64,000 nucleotides of DNA. It comes from Prevotellaceae bacterium UBA1746 (GTDB taxonomy: Bacteria; Bacteroidota; Bacteroidia; Bacteroidales; Bacteroidaceae). The stretch covers positions 20,388 to 84,387 of the forward strand of contig CAJPJR010000004.1 in NCBI GenBank assembly GCA_905369775.1, in the 5' to 3' direction. A program made the position numbers and the translations under genes. This document shows, piece after piece, positions 49,345 to 57,891 of this stretch (its first letter is position 1; every line of letters starts with the position of its first letter). The notes below the pieces were generated by a model that was not told the DNA's origin, did no database searches, and worked only from the letters and a program-made list of their open reading frames with translations.

Positions 49345-50643
49345 ATGAAACGTATCTACCTCTTCGCGCTGGCCGTCGGTCTGAGCTTTGCCGGACTTTC
49401 GGCGCAAACCACCGACCGGAGCGCCTATGGCAGCCCGATGGGCAGCATTGTCACCGATCGTGACCTGCCCGATCTCATCGTCTTGCGCGACGGCATGAGT
49501 GCCAAGTGCCGCGTCATCACCTACGTGCCCGGACAGCCCGTCAAAGTGCTCCTGGCCGATGCCAGAGTGCGCGTGTATCGACCCGAAGAGGTGGCACGTG
49601 TGGAGCGCGGCAAGCCCGCTGTCACCCCCGTGCGCGGTGCCGCCGAGAGCGAAAGCCCCGCTACCGTCAAGCCCGCCGAAACCGTCGTGACGCCCCTCCC
49701 GACCGCGCCCCAACCCGCGCAGAAGGACGAGATGACCGCCGCCGAAATTCAACCCGCCGCAGCCGCCGGACAGTACGATGCCGACTACGTGGTGCTCAAG
49801 AGCGGCCGCACCATCAAGTGCAAGGTGCTCGAATCGAACGACGAAGGGGTGCAAATCGAAATGACCGACGGCACCATCTACTACTATCGCGCCGTCGACG
49901 TGGAGCGCGTGGAGCGTCGTCCCGACAAGAAGGCCGTTGAGGCCGCACGCGACGTGATTGTGCTCAAAAACGGACAGAAAGTGCAGGGCACTGTGCTCGA
50001 GCGCAGCATCAATGCCCCCATCAAGCTCCGCAATGTCTACGGACAGGTCTTCACTTACAAGTGGGATGAGGTGGAACGCATCCTGATCGACCAAAACAAA
50101 AAGGCCGCCGCGCCCGCCGAAAAGGCCCAGACGCACAAATTCCGCCTCGCCGGCACCGCCGAAGTGGGCATCGGCTACGGATTGGAGCAGAACCGCCAGC
50201 TCGTGGGCGAGATGAATCCCGAATTTTCGCTCACCGTCGGCACGCGCATCAGCCGTTTGTTCTACGTGGGCGTGGGCGCCACCGTGCAACGCTACGACCG
50301 CACCGAGATCATGCCCATCACTCCGATGCTGCTCGCCCGTATCGACTATCCGCTCCACGGCAAGTTCACCCCCTTCCTCGATCTGCGCGGAGGTTATTCG
50401 GTCAACACCGTTTCGAACAAGAAGAACTACCCCGAAATGGCCCTCTATGCCGGTGCGCAACTCGGTGTGCGCTACGGTAAGTGGACGTTTGGCGTGGGCG
50501 GCGTCTACCATCAGGTCAACAAGTCCATCACGCCCAACGCCGGCAAGGTGGCTCCCGACGGATCGTACGGCAAACGCGTCATCCCCCGCTCCGGATGGAA
50601 GAACCAACCCGCATTCACCCTGCGTCTGGGCTACCAATTCTAA
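49345..50643 (+). CDS. Outer-membrane protein with three internal repeats and a C-terminal barrel
   Basis: A 432-residue exported protein (signal MKRIYLFALAVGLSFAGLSA). Three copies of a roughly 45-residue module occur at about 42-90, 146-192 and 198-245: DLIVLRDGMSAKCRVI, DYVVLKSGRTIKCKVL and DVIVLKNGQKVQGTVL, each followed by a V/I strand and a final (E/D)VxRV/I. A Pro/Ala-rich linker separates the first two. Residues 250-432 look like an eight-stranded barrel ending in FTLRLGYQF. The role is unknown; the module also occurs once in the next gene, which follows 40 bp downstream. Confidence 0.8.
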   Translation: MKRIYLFALAVGLSFAGLSAQTTDRSAYGSPMGSIVTDRDLPDLIVLRDGMSAKCRVITYVPGQPVKVLLADARVRVYRPEEVARVERGKPAVTPVRGAAESESPATVKPAETVVTPLPTAPQPAQKDEMTAAEIQPAAAAGQYDADYVVLKSGRTIKCKVLESNDEGVQIEMTDGTIYYYRAVDVERVERRPDKKAVEAARDVIVLKNGQKVQGTVLERSINAPIKLRNVYGQVFTYKWDEVERILIDQNKKAAAPAEKAQTHKFRLAGTAEVGIGYGLEQNRQLVGEMNPEFSLTVGTRISRLFYVGVGATVQRYDRTEIMPITPMLLARIDYPLHGKFTPFLDLRGGYSVNTVSNKKNYPEMALYAGAQLGVRYGKWTFGVGGVYHQVNKSITPNAGKVAPDGSYGKRVIPRSGWKNQPAFTLRLGYQF

Positions 50644-50683
50644 TCGAAAGCCCGACACTTCACCCCTTTATCGCCCAACGACA

Positions 50684-51316
50684 ATGAAAAAGATATTCGG
50701 CCTCGCGCTCTGCCTTGCCCTCGCTGCGGGCACGGCTCGTGCGCAGCAATACAATGACGGCTTTGCCGATCAGGCCAAACCCGTGCTCACCGAAACCGAA
50801 CTCACCGATGTGGTGCTCTTCACCAATGGCCGTGCCGAAAAGGGCATCGTGCTCGAAGTGACCGCGGGACAACCCGTGCGCATCATCCAGGCCGACGGCG
50901 TGGTGCACGCCTATTCGCCCCTGTTGGTGGATCGCATCGTGCGCGGTTGCGGTGTGGAAATCCTTCACACGGCAGCGCCCGCCCTGCCTTCGGCCGCCGC
51001 ACAGGAGCCGGTTGAGTCCTACGACGACAAACCCAAATACTACGAAGAGCAGCCCGCCGCCCGCGGAGTGCGCCGCGCACCGGTGCGTCGCGCCAAGGCG
51101 CCTGTGGCACAAGCCCAGCCCGCCGTGCGTCCCGCCGCCCGTCGTCCGCTGCGCGGTGTGCAGCCCGTTGTGCCGCGTCGCGCCCAGGCTGAGCCCGCTG
51201 CCCGCCTGCGTCCCGCCCGCCATGCCGCGGGAGCCGAAGTGCGTCCCCGTGCAGCGCGTGCCGCCGGGGCCGGAGCCGCTCGTGTGCCTCGCGCTCGTGG
51301 AGCCAAGCGCCGCTAA
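50684..51316 (+). CDS. Exported protein with one repeat module and an Arg/Ala/Pro-rich basic tail
   Basis: A 210-residue protein with signal peptide MKKIFGLALCLALAAGTARA. Residues 40-90 carry the same module as the preceding protein (DVVLFTNGRAEKGIVLEV, VRIIQADGVVHAYSP, VDRIV). From about 125 to the end the sequence is low-complexity and highly basic (RRAPVRRAKAPVAQAQPAVR, later PRAARAAGAGAARVPRARG), like a histone H1-type tail but on an exported protein. Possible roles are binding to anionic polysaccharide, lipid A or DNA. The start follows the previous stop by 40 bp. Confidence 0.72.
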   Translation: MKKIFGLALCLALAAGTARAQQYNDGFADQAKPVLTETELTDVVLFTNGRAEKGIVLEVTAGQPVRIIQADGVVHAYSPLLVDRIVRGCGVEILHTAAPALPSAAAQEPVESYDDKPKYYEEQPAARGVRRAPVRRAKAPVAQAQPAVRPAARRPLRGVQPVVPRRAQAEPAARLRPARHAAGAEVRPRAARAAGAGAARVPRARGAKRR

Positions 51317-51358
51317 ACTGCCGGCAGCCCGGCGCCCGACGTCGGGAGCTCCCCGTTA

Positions 51359-51404
51359 AATCAGCGCCTTGCATGCGTTTTTCCTTGCGTGCAAGGCGCT
51401 GATT
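51359..51404 (+). terminator. Hairpin after the basic-tail protein gene
   Basis: AATCAGCGCCTTGCA pairs with TGCAAGGCGCTGATT (15 bp), followed by only a short T-rich stretch. Confidence 0.5.
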
Positions 51405-51425
51405 CTCTTAGAGATGGGCGTAGAT

Positions 51426-51440
51426 ATTGAAAATGTCAAT
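51426..51440 (+). promoter_or_regulatory. OxyR-like inverted repeat upstream of dps
   Basis: ATTG-N7-CAAT, a LysR-type half-site pair, lies 20 bp upstream of the dps -33 box. The spacing matches OxyR half-sites (ATAG-N7-CTAT) but the bases only partly do. Confidence 0.35.
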
Positions 51441-51460
51441 GTTAAAGTAGACCTTGTCTG

Positions 51461-51491
51461 TTGCATTGCGGGGCGAAAGCCACTACCTTTG
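51461..51491 (+). promoter_or_regulatory. Promoter of dps
   Basis: TTG, a 20-bp spacer and TACCTTTG (exact -7 match); leader about 100 nt. Confidence 0.72.
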
Positions 51492-51596
51492 CAACATCGA
51501 AACGAGATAAGCCGCCGCCCAGGCCAATCCTGCGGGCGACGTCTCCAATTCACAGAAAGAATTCACTTAACAGAACCCCTAAAACATAGCAAAACA

Positions 51597-52085
51597 ATGA
51601 GCACACTCAACTACACTCTCCTCGACGCACAGAAGGTTCAACCCGTCGTTTCCGCACTTCGTCAGCTCCTCGCCGACGTGCAGGTTTACTACACCAACCT
51701 CCGCGACTTCCACTGGAACGTACAAGGCACGAACTTCTACAATCTCCACGTTGAGTTCGAACGTCTCTATGACGGCATCGCAACCAAGGCCGACGACATC
51801 GCAGAACGTCTCCTCCAGCTCGGTGCCACGCCCGAACACCGCTACAGCGAATACCTCAAAATTTCGCAGGTGAAGGAAGCCGAAGTGACTCACTGCGGTC
51901 ACAGCGCCCTCTCTCAGGTGCTCGAAACCGAGAAGCAACTCATCGCCCAGGAGCGCGTGGTTTTGGCTGCCGCTCAAGAAGCAGGAGATGAGGCTACGAC
52001 TGCCATGGTCAGCGACTGGCTCCGTGAACAAGAGAAGCTGATCTGGATGCTTGTGGCTACGCTCAAAGAAGACTGCGCAAAATAA
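51597..52085 (+). CDS. dps: Dps-type ferritin, DNA protection during starvation
   Basis: A 162-residue mini-ferritin. The inter-subunit ferroxidase site is visible in LRDFHWNVQGTNFYNLHVEF and the following DGIATKADDIAERLL (His, Asp and Glu ligands). Dps dodecamers oxidise Fe(II) with peroxide and store iron, protecting DNA. The start MSTLNYTLLDAQ follows its promoter by about 100 nt. A strong terminator follows; the gene is monocistronic and probably peroxide-responsive. Confidence 0.95.
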   Translation: MSTLNYTLLDAQKVQPVVSALRQLLADVQVYYTNLRDFHWNVQGTNFYNLHVEFERLYDGIATKADDIAERLLQLGATPEHRYSEYLKISQVKEAEVTHCGHSALSQVLETEKQLIAQERVVLAAAQEAGDEATTAMVSDWLREQEKLIWMLVATLKEDCAK

Positions 52086-52144
52086 AATGGATCGCAGTTC
52101 GCTCAACGCGAATTGTGTAGGATGTTATTTTCGATAACCCCGTC

Positions 52145-52188
52145 CGCCCGCAACGGTTTCGCAAGAAACAGCTGCGGGCGTTTTTTTT
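52145..52188 (+). terminator. Terminator of dps
   Basis: CGCCCGCA/TGCGGGCG with inner GTTTC/GAAAC stem, then eight T. Confidence 0.9.
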
Positions 52189-52298
52189 ATGGCACAGCGG
52201 CCCGAGTGCTTTCGCGCACGGTGCGGAGCGGGCGTTGCCGAAGGGGAACGGAATGAGACGATTTTGCAAGGCGGAGAGCGCAAAAGTGTGAAATAAGT

Positions 52299-52329
52299 TT
52301 TGCCAAACGCGCGGGAATGCATATCTTTA
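52299..52329 (+). promoter_or_regulatory. Promoter of ndk
   Basis: TTTG, a 19-bp spacer and TATCTTTA (one mismatch); leader about 55 nt. Confidence 0.6.
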
Positions 52330-52390
52330 CGCCGACAACGTAGTGTTGTCACCCCCGAATCGTAAATCCAAATCCTAACAATCTACAGTT

Positions 52391-52858
52391 ATGGCACTCG
52401 AAAAAACTCTCGTTCTCCTCAAACCCTGCACCGTACAGCGCGCGCTGATGGGCGAAGTGCTCTCGCGCTTCGAGAAAAAAGGACTCCGCGTGTGCGGACT
52501 CAAGATGATGCAGCTCGACGATGCGTTGCTCTCCGAACACTATGCCCACTTGGCCGGCAAAGAGTTCTTCCAGCGCGTGAAAGACAGCATGATGGTGTGT
52601 CCCGTTGTGGCGATTGCGCTCGAGGGCGTGGGCGCTGTGGAGGCCGTGCGCACCATTACGGGCCCCACCACGGGACGTAAGGCCCCGGCAGGGACGATCC
52701 GTGGCGATTTCAGCATGTCGTTCCAAGAGAACATCGTGCATGCCAGCGACAGTCTCGAGGCGGCTGAGGTGGAACTGAAACGCTTCTTCCGCGACGAGGA
52801 ACTTTTCGACTACCGCCTCTCGGTGTTCGACTCGCTCTATGCCAACGACGAATTCTGA
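52391..52858 (+). CDS. ndk: Nucleoside-diphosphate kinase
   Basis: A 155-residue NDK that moves phosphate from ATP to nucleoside diphosphates through a phospho-His. The catalytic His sits in ENIVHASDS near residue 117; other family blocks are LVLLKPCTVQRALMGEV, ITGPTTGRKAPAGTIRGDF and the C-terminal LFDYRLSVFDSLYA. Compared with the common NxxHGSDS text, Gly is replaced by Ala, a mild change. The gene is monocistronic and stops at a hairpin shared with the converging operon. Confidence 0.96.
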   Translation: MALEKTLVLLKPCTVQRALMGEVLSRFEKKGLRVCGLKMMQLDDALLSEHYAHLAGKEFFQRVKDSMMVCPVVAIALEGVGAVEAVRTITGPTTGRKAPAGTIRGDFSMSFQENIVHASDSLEAAEVELKRFFRDEELFDYRLSVFDSLYANDEF

Positions 52859-52892
52859 GCCCCGATGCCGACACTCGCTTCGGCCCGGACAC

Positions 52893-52933
52893 AAAACAAT
52901 CCCCGCCTGTCTCGAAGGACAAGGCGGGGATTG
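52893..52933 (-). terminator. Terminator of Sus-like operon 2 (and ndk)
   Basis: CAATCCCCGCC pairs with GGCGGGGATTG, with an inner TGTC/GACA stem. The minus strand has a T-run after the stem; the plus strand does not, so it mainly serves the converging operon. Confidence 0.75.
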
Positions 52934-52962
52934 TCTATTATATATAAGGAGTCGGTGCTCGA

Positions 52963-54078
52963 TCAGCGGCGGGAGCTGCGCACAGCGGCGGGGCGGGTGG
53001 CGGCGCCGTGGGGCAGATAGGTGAGCGTGGGGTTGATGAACGCGGTGAAGAGTCCCAGGTAGGTATCGAGAGAGAGCTTCGTGGAGCTGGCGCGTCCCAC
53101 GGCGTAGCTGTTCCACTGCTGTTCCAAACTGATGGTTTCGTGCTGACGGAACACAAGGTCGCCGTTGTCGCCGATGGCCACGCGCAGCGTTTCGCGTGTG
53201 CCGATGATGCTGTTCAGATGGCCGGGGCGGAAGTCGTTGGCGGCGAGCAGCGACACGAGATAGGTGCTGGGCTGCGGCGGATTCTTCACTTCGCGCAGCA
53301 CTTTACCGTTGTTCATGTACAGACCTTGGCCGGGACGGAATTCGCACTCCCAGTTGAGGTTGCCGTCGATGGAGAAGAGGGCTTTCGTGTCGGAGATTTT
53401 CGAGATGGTGACCACGTTGGTGGTGTCGATCATGCGGGTGCGGCTGCTGTCGAGCGTAGAAGCGTGCTGACGGTAGGTGCCCACGATGTCCGAGAGCGTG
53501 GCTTGCGTGATGCGCACCGAGTCGGTGAGCCCGTGGGCGTGCGAAAGCAACCAGCCCACGCGCGGGCGGCCGCTGGTGTTGGCCGTTACCTTGAACGTGA
53601 CGTCGCCTTCGGGCGTGTGGCTCACTTGAATCCACGGGGCGGAGGAGGTGATGTTGACGGGCACGTTGAATTGCACGTGGAAGGAGCGCTGCAGCGGCTG
53701 ATCGTCGCTTTCGACCGTGGCCGAAGTGGGCAGGCGGAAGATCATGCCGTCCTGCCGCACGTTGATGGCAGCCGAGTCGCCGCGAGCATCCTTGACGACG
53801 AGGAGCGTGTTGCGCGACTGTTCGTCGGTGTTCACGTCAGTTTTGACGATGACTTGCCCGTTTTCCACCCGCACCTGCGCCCATTTGTCTTGGGCGTAGG
53901 CGGTGGCGGCGGCGCGGGCGGTGGTGACGGTGCGACTGCCCCCGTCGACGGGGAAATTAGTGTCGGAAGACACGACTTCGAGGGTGCGCTGTCGCACGGT
54001 GGCCGACTCTTCGCTGCAAGAAGCGGCCAAGAGGGTGCCGGCACCGACGAGGAGGGCGATGAGAAAATGCTTGTGCAT
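52963..54078 (-). CDS. BACON-domain-like surface lipoprotein
   Basis: A 371-residue lipoprotein (TLLAASC near residue 21). The first 200 residues read as two BACON-type Ig domains (SSDTNFPVDGGSRTVTT, APWIQVSHTPEGDVTFKVTA). The C-terminal half (IVGTYRQHASTLDSS, NLNWECEFRPGQGLY) is a separate beta domain of unknown kind. It is last in Sus-like operon 2 and is probably displayed on the surface beside SusD. Confidence 0.72.
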   Translation of the reverse strand: MHKHFLIALLVGAGTLLAASCSEESATVRQRTLEVVSSDTNFPVDGGSRTVTTARAAATAYAQDKWAQVRVENGQVIVKTDVNTDEQSRNTLLVVKDARGDSAAINVRQDGMIFRLPTSATVESDDQPLQRSFHVQFNVPVNITSSAPWIQVSHTPEGDVTFKVTANTSGRPRVGWLLSHAHGLTDSVRITQATLSDIVGTYRQHASTLDSSRTRMIDTTNVVTISKISDTKALFSIDGNLNWECEFRPGQGLYMNNGKVLREVKNPPQPSTYLVSLLAANDFRPGHLNSIIGTRETLRVAIGDNGDLVFRQHETISLEQQWNSYAVGRASSTKLSLDTYLGLFTAFINPTLTYLPHGAATRPAAVRSSRR

Positions 54079-54100
54079 GAGGAGAAGTCTTGGGAGGTGA

Positions 54101-55384
54101 TTATTGAACGCGGCGGATGTATTCGATGTCGTCCATCACGATGGGCACAATCTTGTTGCCTTGCGCGTCGGTGTTCTGGTGGAGTTCGTCTTTGTAGCCG
54201 ATACCTTTCATGCCGGTGGCCTTGGTGTGCTCGAAAGTGGCGCCTTTGGCGGTGGCATGGTCGAAGTCGGGATCCCATTGGAAGGTGAAAGGCACATCGA
54301 CCTTGCCGAGCAACTGCTGACTGTCGGTGCCGACGAGATAAATGACGTAGTTGGTCTTCGTGGGATCGTCGACGCTCTGCGCGGGAATGCTGATGGTTCC
54401 CGTCGTTCGGTTGTAGATCACGAAGATTTCGTACTCCGTGTGGTTGAATTCAAGCACGGCTTTGAGCGCTTGCGGGTTGCGCGAGCTGCGTTCGTTGTAG
54501 ATCGTCAGGTAAGTCGGGCGGCGTCCGAGCGCACGCAGGGCGCGGTGCTTGATGCTCCACTTGCCGATCCAGAAACTCTGGGGCTTGTAGGTTTCGGGGA
54601 TGCGGAAAGAGATGGTCATGTCGGCCGAGGTGAAGGTACGCGCCGAGTCGTTCCACGCAAAGTCGCGATAGACGCGGCCGTCGTAGGAGAGCGGGCGGGC
54701 CAACGTGAAGCCTTTCGGCGTGAAGACCATGGGCGAGGAGAGTTGCACGGCGCCGTTGATGTCGAAGTGGCGGTTGTCCAGATCGAAGGCCGCGCCGGGG
54801 ATCGTGTCTTTGCCGTGGCAGAGGTAGATACTGTCGGTGATCATGTTCTCACGCATCTTGATGGCGCCCATGATCACGGAGTCTTGCTTCAGCCCCACGG
54901 GGTTGCGGGTGAGCAACATGTCGTTGCCCCACTTCTTACCGCGCAGGCGGATGGTGTCGGCCGAGGTGGAGAGGATGGAAAACTCGTAGTCGCCCTGACG
55001 ACCTTCGGGGAAGCTGGCCATGCCGCCCGCCAAACTGTGGATGGGTTCGAGGAAGGTGTTGAAAGTCAGCACCGGGCCTTGATCTTTCACCACATCGTAG
55101 TCGGCCGTGCGGAAGAGTGCGGTGTCCGACGCGTCGGAAGCCATCGTGGCCTTGCCGTTTCGGAAGGTAACCATCATCGAAACGCCCGGACCCGAGTAGT
55201 CGCGGCCGAGAAAGTAGTCGAATTTCCAGCCGTTGGGCGCAGATTCGAGAGCGGTGCGGTCGTTTTTGACCACTTGGTCGATGCGTTCAGCCGCGGGAAG
55301 GCTGAAAAGTTCTTTTTCGTCGTTGGCGCAGCTGGCGGCCCCGAGGGCGGCAAGTGCGATGACGAGGGTATGAAGGATGCGCAT
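54101..55384 (-). CDS. DUF4302-like lipoprotein
   Basis: A 427-residue lipoprotein (GAASCAND near residue 20). Text such as LPAAERIDQVVKNDRTALES, PNGWKFDYF and the late beta strands match the DUF4302 lipoproteins that accompany SusC/SusD/zinc-peptidase sets, by recall. It has no catalytic motif I can see. It lies 22 bp before the BACON-like gene and 9 bp after the peptidase gene. Confidence 0.75.
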   Translation of the reverse strand: MRILHTLVIALAALGAASCANDEKELFSLPAAERIDQVVKNDRTALESAPNGWKFDYFLGRDYSGPGVSMMVTFRNGKATMASDASDTALFRTADYDVVKDQGPVLTFNTFLEPIHSLAGGMASFPEGRQGDYEFSILSTSADTIRLRGKKWGNDMLLTRNPVGLKQDSVIMGAIKMRENMITDSIYLCHGKDTIPGAAFDLDNRHFDINGAVQLSSPMVFTPKGFTLARPLSYDGRVYRDFAWNDSARTFTSADMTISFRIPETYKPQSFWIGKWSIKHRALRALGRRPTYLTIYNERSSRNPQALKAVLEFNHTEYEIFVIYNRTTGTISIPAQSVDDPTKTNYVIYLVGTDSQQLLGKVDVPFTFQWDPDFDHATAKGATFEHTKATGMKGIGYKDELHQNTDAQGNKIVPIVMDDIEYIRRVQ

Positions 55385-55393
55385 GGGGAGAAG

Positions 55394-56287
55394 TTACTTG
55401 AGGTGTTGGAGATCGAGATGACGCACGTTGTCGCCGCGGCCAAGCACGGAGGCCCGCAGCCGATCGAGGTCGACATTCCACGACGTGAGCATGTAGTCTT
55501 TGATGATTTCGAGCTTCTGGTTGATGATCGGTGCGCCCGAGGTGCCCGCATCTTTGAGGATGTCGTTCCACTGTGCGGGGGTGAGGGTGACGTAGAAGGC
55601 CAGGGTCTCGGCGAAATCCTCGAAGCCGTCGCTCATGGCGTAGGGCGAAACGAAACCGGCGCGGTGGGCGTCGCTTTCTTTCTGGTGCGACCAGTTGCTG
55701 CTCACGTAGTCTGACTTCGAAATCAGGTTGAAGGCCGTGTTGTAGGGCTTCTTCTGATTGAGAATGTGCGTGAACTCGTGGTGCATCGTGTGGAAATAGA
55801 ATTCCGTCATCGCGCCGTAGTTGGTCAGCGTGACGCTATCGAGCGAATTGATGTTGTTGAGCGTCACTTTGTAGCCACCTTCCGCGCTACCCAGCACCAT
55901 TGTGCGCTGACGCGTGTAGCCCGGAATGCCGACAGCCACGATGGTGCGCGGAACATTGGCCTTGACAAAGTTCACGCCGGCCACTTCGGCATAGGCATCA
56001 AACCAGAGATATTTGGTCAGGATGGCCAATTTTGCCGTTTTCGCCGAGTCGGCGGGCACGAGGTGGTAGTTGAAGTCCGTTTCTGCGTCTTCGAGCCGGT
56101 ATTTGAACTCAATATTATAAGGGTTCGTGTAGTTTTTGAGCAGCCAGGTGTCGAAGGCGTTGCGCCGGACGGGGGTGGTGGGGAAAATGCTGGCGCCTTT
56201 CGGAGCGTCGTCCGAGCAATTGCTGAGCCCCAAGCACGAAAGGAGCAGCAGCGTGGCGAGGAGTATCTTGTTCATCCGGAGTTTCAT
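55394..56287 (-). CDS. Putative zinc-binding metallopeptidase lipoprotein
   Basis: A 297-residue lipoprotein (CLGLSNCSDD). It carries HHEFTHILNQ near residue 170, an HExxH zinc site, with a downstream DGFEDFAETLAFYV that may supply the third ligand. This matches the small zinc-binding metallopeptidase family (Peptidase_Mx1-like) found in such operons, by recall. The ATG at 56287 overlaps the SusD stop as ATGA. It points to protein or peptide substrates for the locus. Confidence 0.8.
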   Translation of the reverse strand: MKLRMNKILLATLLLLSCLGLSNCSDDAPKGASIFPTTPVRRNAFDTWLLKNYTNPYNIEFKYRLEDAETDFNYHLVPADSAKTAKLAILTKYLWFDAYAEVAGVNFVKANVPRTIVAVGIPGYTRQRTMVLGSAEGGYKVTLNNINSLDSVTLTNYGAMTEFYFHTMHHEFTHILNQKKPYNTAFNLISKSDYVSSNWSHQKESDAHRAGFVSPYAMSDGFEDFAETLAFYVTLTPAQWNDILKDAGTSGAPIINQKLEIIKDYMLTSWNVDLDRLRASVLGRGDNVRHLDLQHLK

Positions 56288-57873
56288 TTGGCAGTGAGGG
56301 GTTTACGCGGATTGGGTGTGAGGCCGGCCGAGATCACATCCTGCGGAAGTTGGATGGCGCGGCGCGGATCGCCGGCGGGCATGGAGTCGGTGACGGTGAC
56401 AAACTTGTCGTTGGCGTCGAAATCGCGGCGATAGATCGTGATGCCGTAGCGTTTCACGTCTTGCATGCGGAGACCTTCGTGCACCGTAAGGATGCGGCGC
56501 AGATGAAGAATGCATTGCAGCAGCGGTTCTTGCGTGGTGGTGTCGAGCGGCTCGCTGATGTGGAACGCTTTGCGCACCGTGGCGCTGTCCGGACGGTAGT
56601 ATTTCACCTTTTTGTAGAAGTCCGCGAGCTGCGTCGTGGTGAAGGTCTTGGGTTTGCGGGCGAAAGCCGTCATTTCCGTGTTGATGTCGGCCGTGGCCTG
56701 CGCATATTGTTTGAGGCGCGCGTAGGCTTCGGCGCGAACCAGCAGCGTTTCGTCGGCATTGAACACCGAATACTCCGAATAGTAGCTACCGATGCCGGCT
56801 TCGCGGTCGATGAATTTAAAGTTGATGGGCAACTTCTTGAGCGTGATCTGCGGTTGGCCGGAGTTGGAGCCCACGGTGTAGTTGAAAGCGCTCTCGCTTT
56901 CGCCCCAAGGACCGGTGGAGTTGAACGTTTCCTTGTCGGAAATGCTACGACCGTGGCAGTAGCGACCGCCTGTGCCGTAAGGGCCGCTGTAGAGCCCCCA
57001 AGCCGAAATCACCACTTGGAGCAAGAGGTTGGTTTTCGCGCTCGAACGCACATATTCGTTGGGCATGGCCTCGCCGTTGAGCCCCTGTTTGTTCCAGAGT
57101 GCCCAGTTGCGCAGCTGGTTGCCGGGCTGGTTGCCGAGGGCTTTCGTGGCGTGATCCACGGCTTTCTGCCAGTCTTGTTTGTAAAGGTAGAAGCGGGCGG
57201 CGAAAGCGTGCGCGGCTTCGGGCGTAAAGTGGAACTTCGGTGTGGTGTAAGTGCTACCCACTTCGGCCAAACCTTCGGTGATGTCCTTGTCGATGTGGGC
57301 ATAAAGCTCGGCCAGCGTGCCACGTTGATAAGTAATGCCCGGGCGGTCTTCCGGTTCCGTGGGGTAAGGCAGGCCCAAGTGCGAAGCTGCCGTTGCGTGA
57401 TCGTAGGCTTCGCAGAACACGTTGGCCAGGCAGAGCATGGCATAGGCGCGGCACAGCTTGGCCTCGCCGCTTTGGGCGCGGAAAGCCGTTTGGTCCTTTT
57501 GTTTACTGATGAAGCTCAGCACCTCATTGGCCGTGTTGACGGCGAGATAGTGGGCGTTCCAAATCATTTGGGGCGATTCGTTTTCGCCCACGTCGGTGAT
57601 GTCGTCCCATTGGTAGGCTTCGCGTTGGAAGCGGTCCACTTCTGCCCACGAAGGAGAGAGATGGCGATCCGTGTTGTCCGAATACATTTCGAGCAAGTAG
57701 GCCGGGTGCACCTGCGGGTAGGCCGAAGTGAGGAGCTGTGCCAAGTGATCGGGCGTGCGAAGCTCCATGCGCTTGTCGGGATACTTGTCCAAATAGTCAT
57801 TGCACGAGGTCAACGTGCCGGAAGTGCCCAGCGTGGCGGCACCCAAGAGGAGAGAAGCAATATAATGTTTCAT
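56284..57873 (-). CDS. SusD/RagB-family nutrient-binding lipoprotein, locus 2
   Basis: A 529-residue lipoprotein (GTLTSCNDYLDKYPDKRMEL) with RagB/SusD helical repeats and the late block FNADETLLVRAEAYARLKQY. It follows the SusC gene by 18 bp and overlaps the peptidase gene. It should form the cargo-binding lid of its SusC partner. Confidence 0.93.
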   Translation of the reverse strand: MKHYIASLLLGAATLGTSGTLTSCNDYLDKYPDKRMELRTPDHLAQLLTSAYPQVHPAYLLEMYSDNTDRHLSPSWAEVDRFQREAYQWDDITDVGENESPQMIWNAHYLAVNTANEVLSFISKQKDQTAFRAQSGEAKLCRAYAMLCLANVFCEAYDHATAASHLGLPYPTEPEDRPGITYQRGTLAELYAHIDKDITEGLAEVGSTYTTPKFHFTPEAAHAFAARFYLYKQDWQKAVDHATKALGNQPGNQLRNWALWNKQGLNGEAMPNEYVRSSAKTNLLLQVVISAWGLYSGPYGTGGRYCHGRSISDKETFNSTGPWGESESAFNYTVGSNSGQPQITLKKLPINFKFIDREAGIGSYYSEYSVFNADETLLVRAEAYARLKQYAQATADINTEMTAFARKPKTFTTTQLADFYKKVKYYRPDSATVRKAFHISEPLDTTTQEPLLQCILHLRRILTVHEGLRMQDVKRYGITIYRRDFDANDKFVTVTDSMPAGDPRRAIQLPQDVISAGLTPNPRKPLTAK

Positions 57874-57891
57874 GCAAACTGTCGAATTTGA

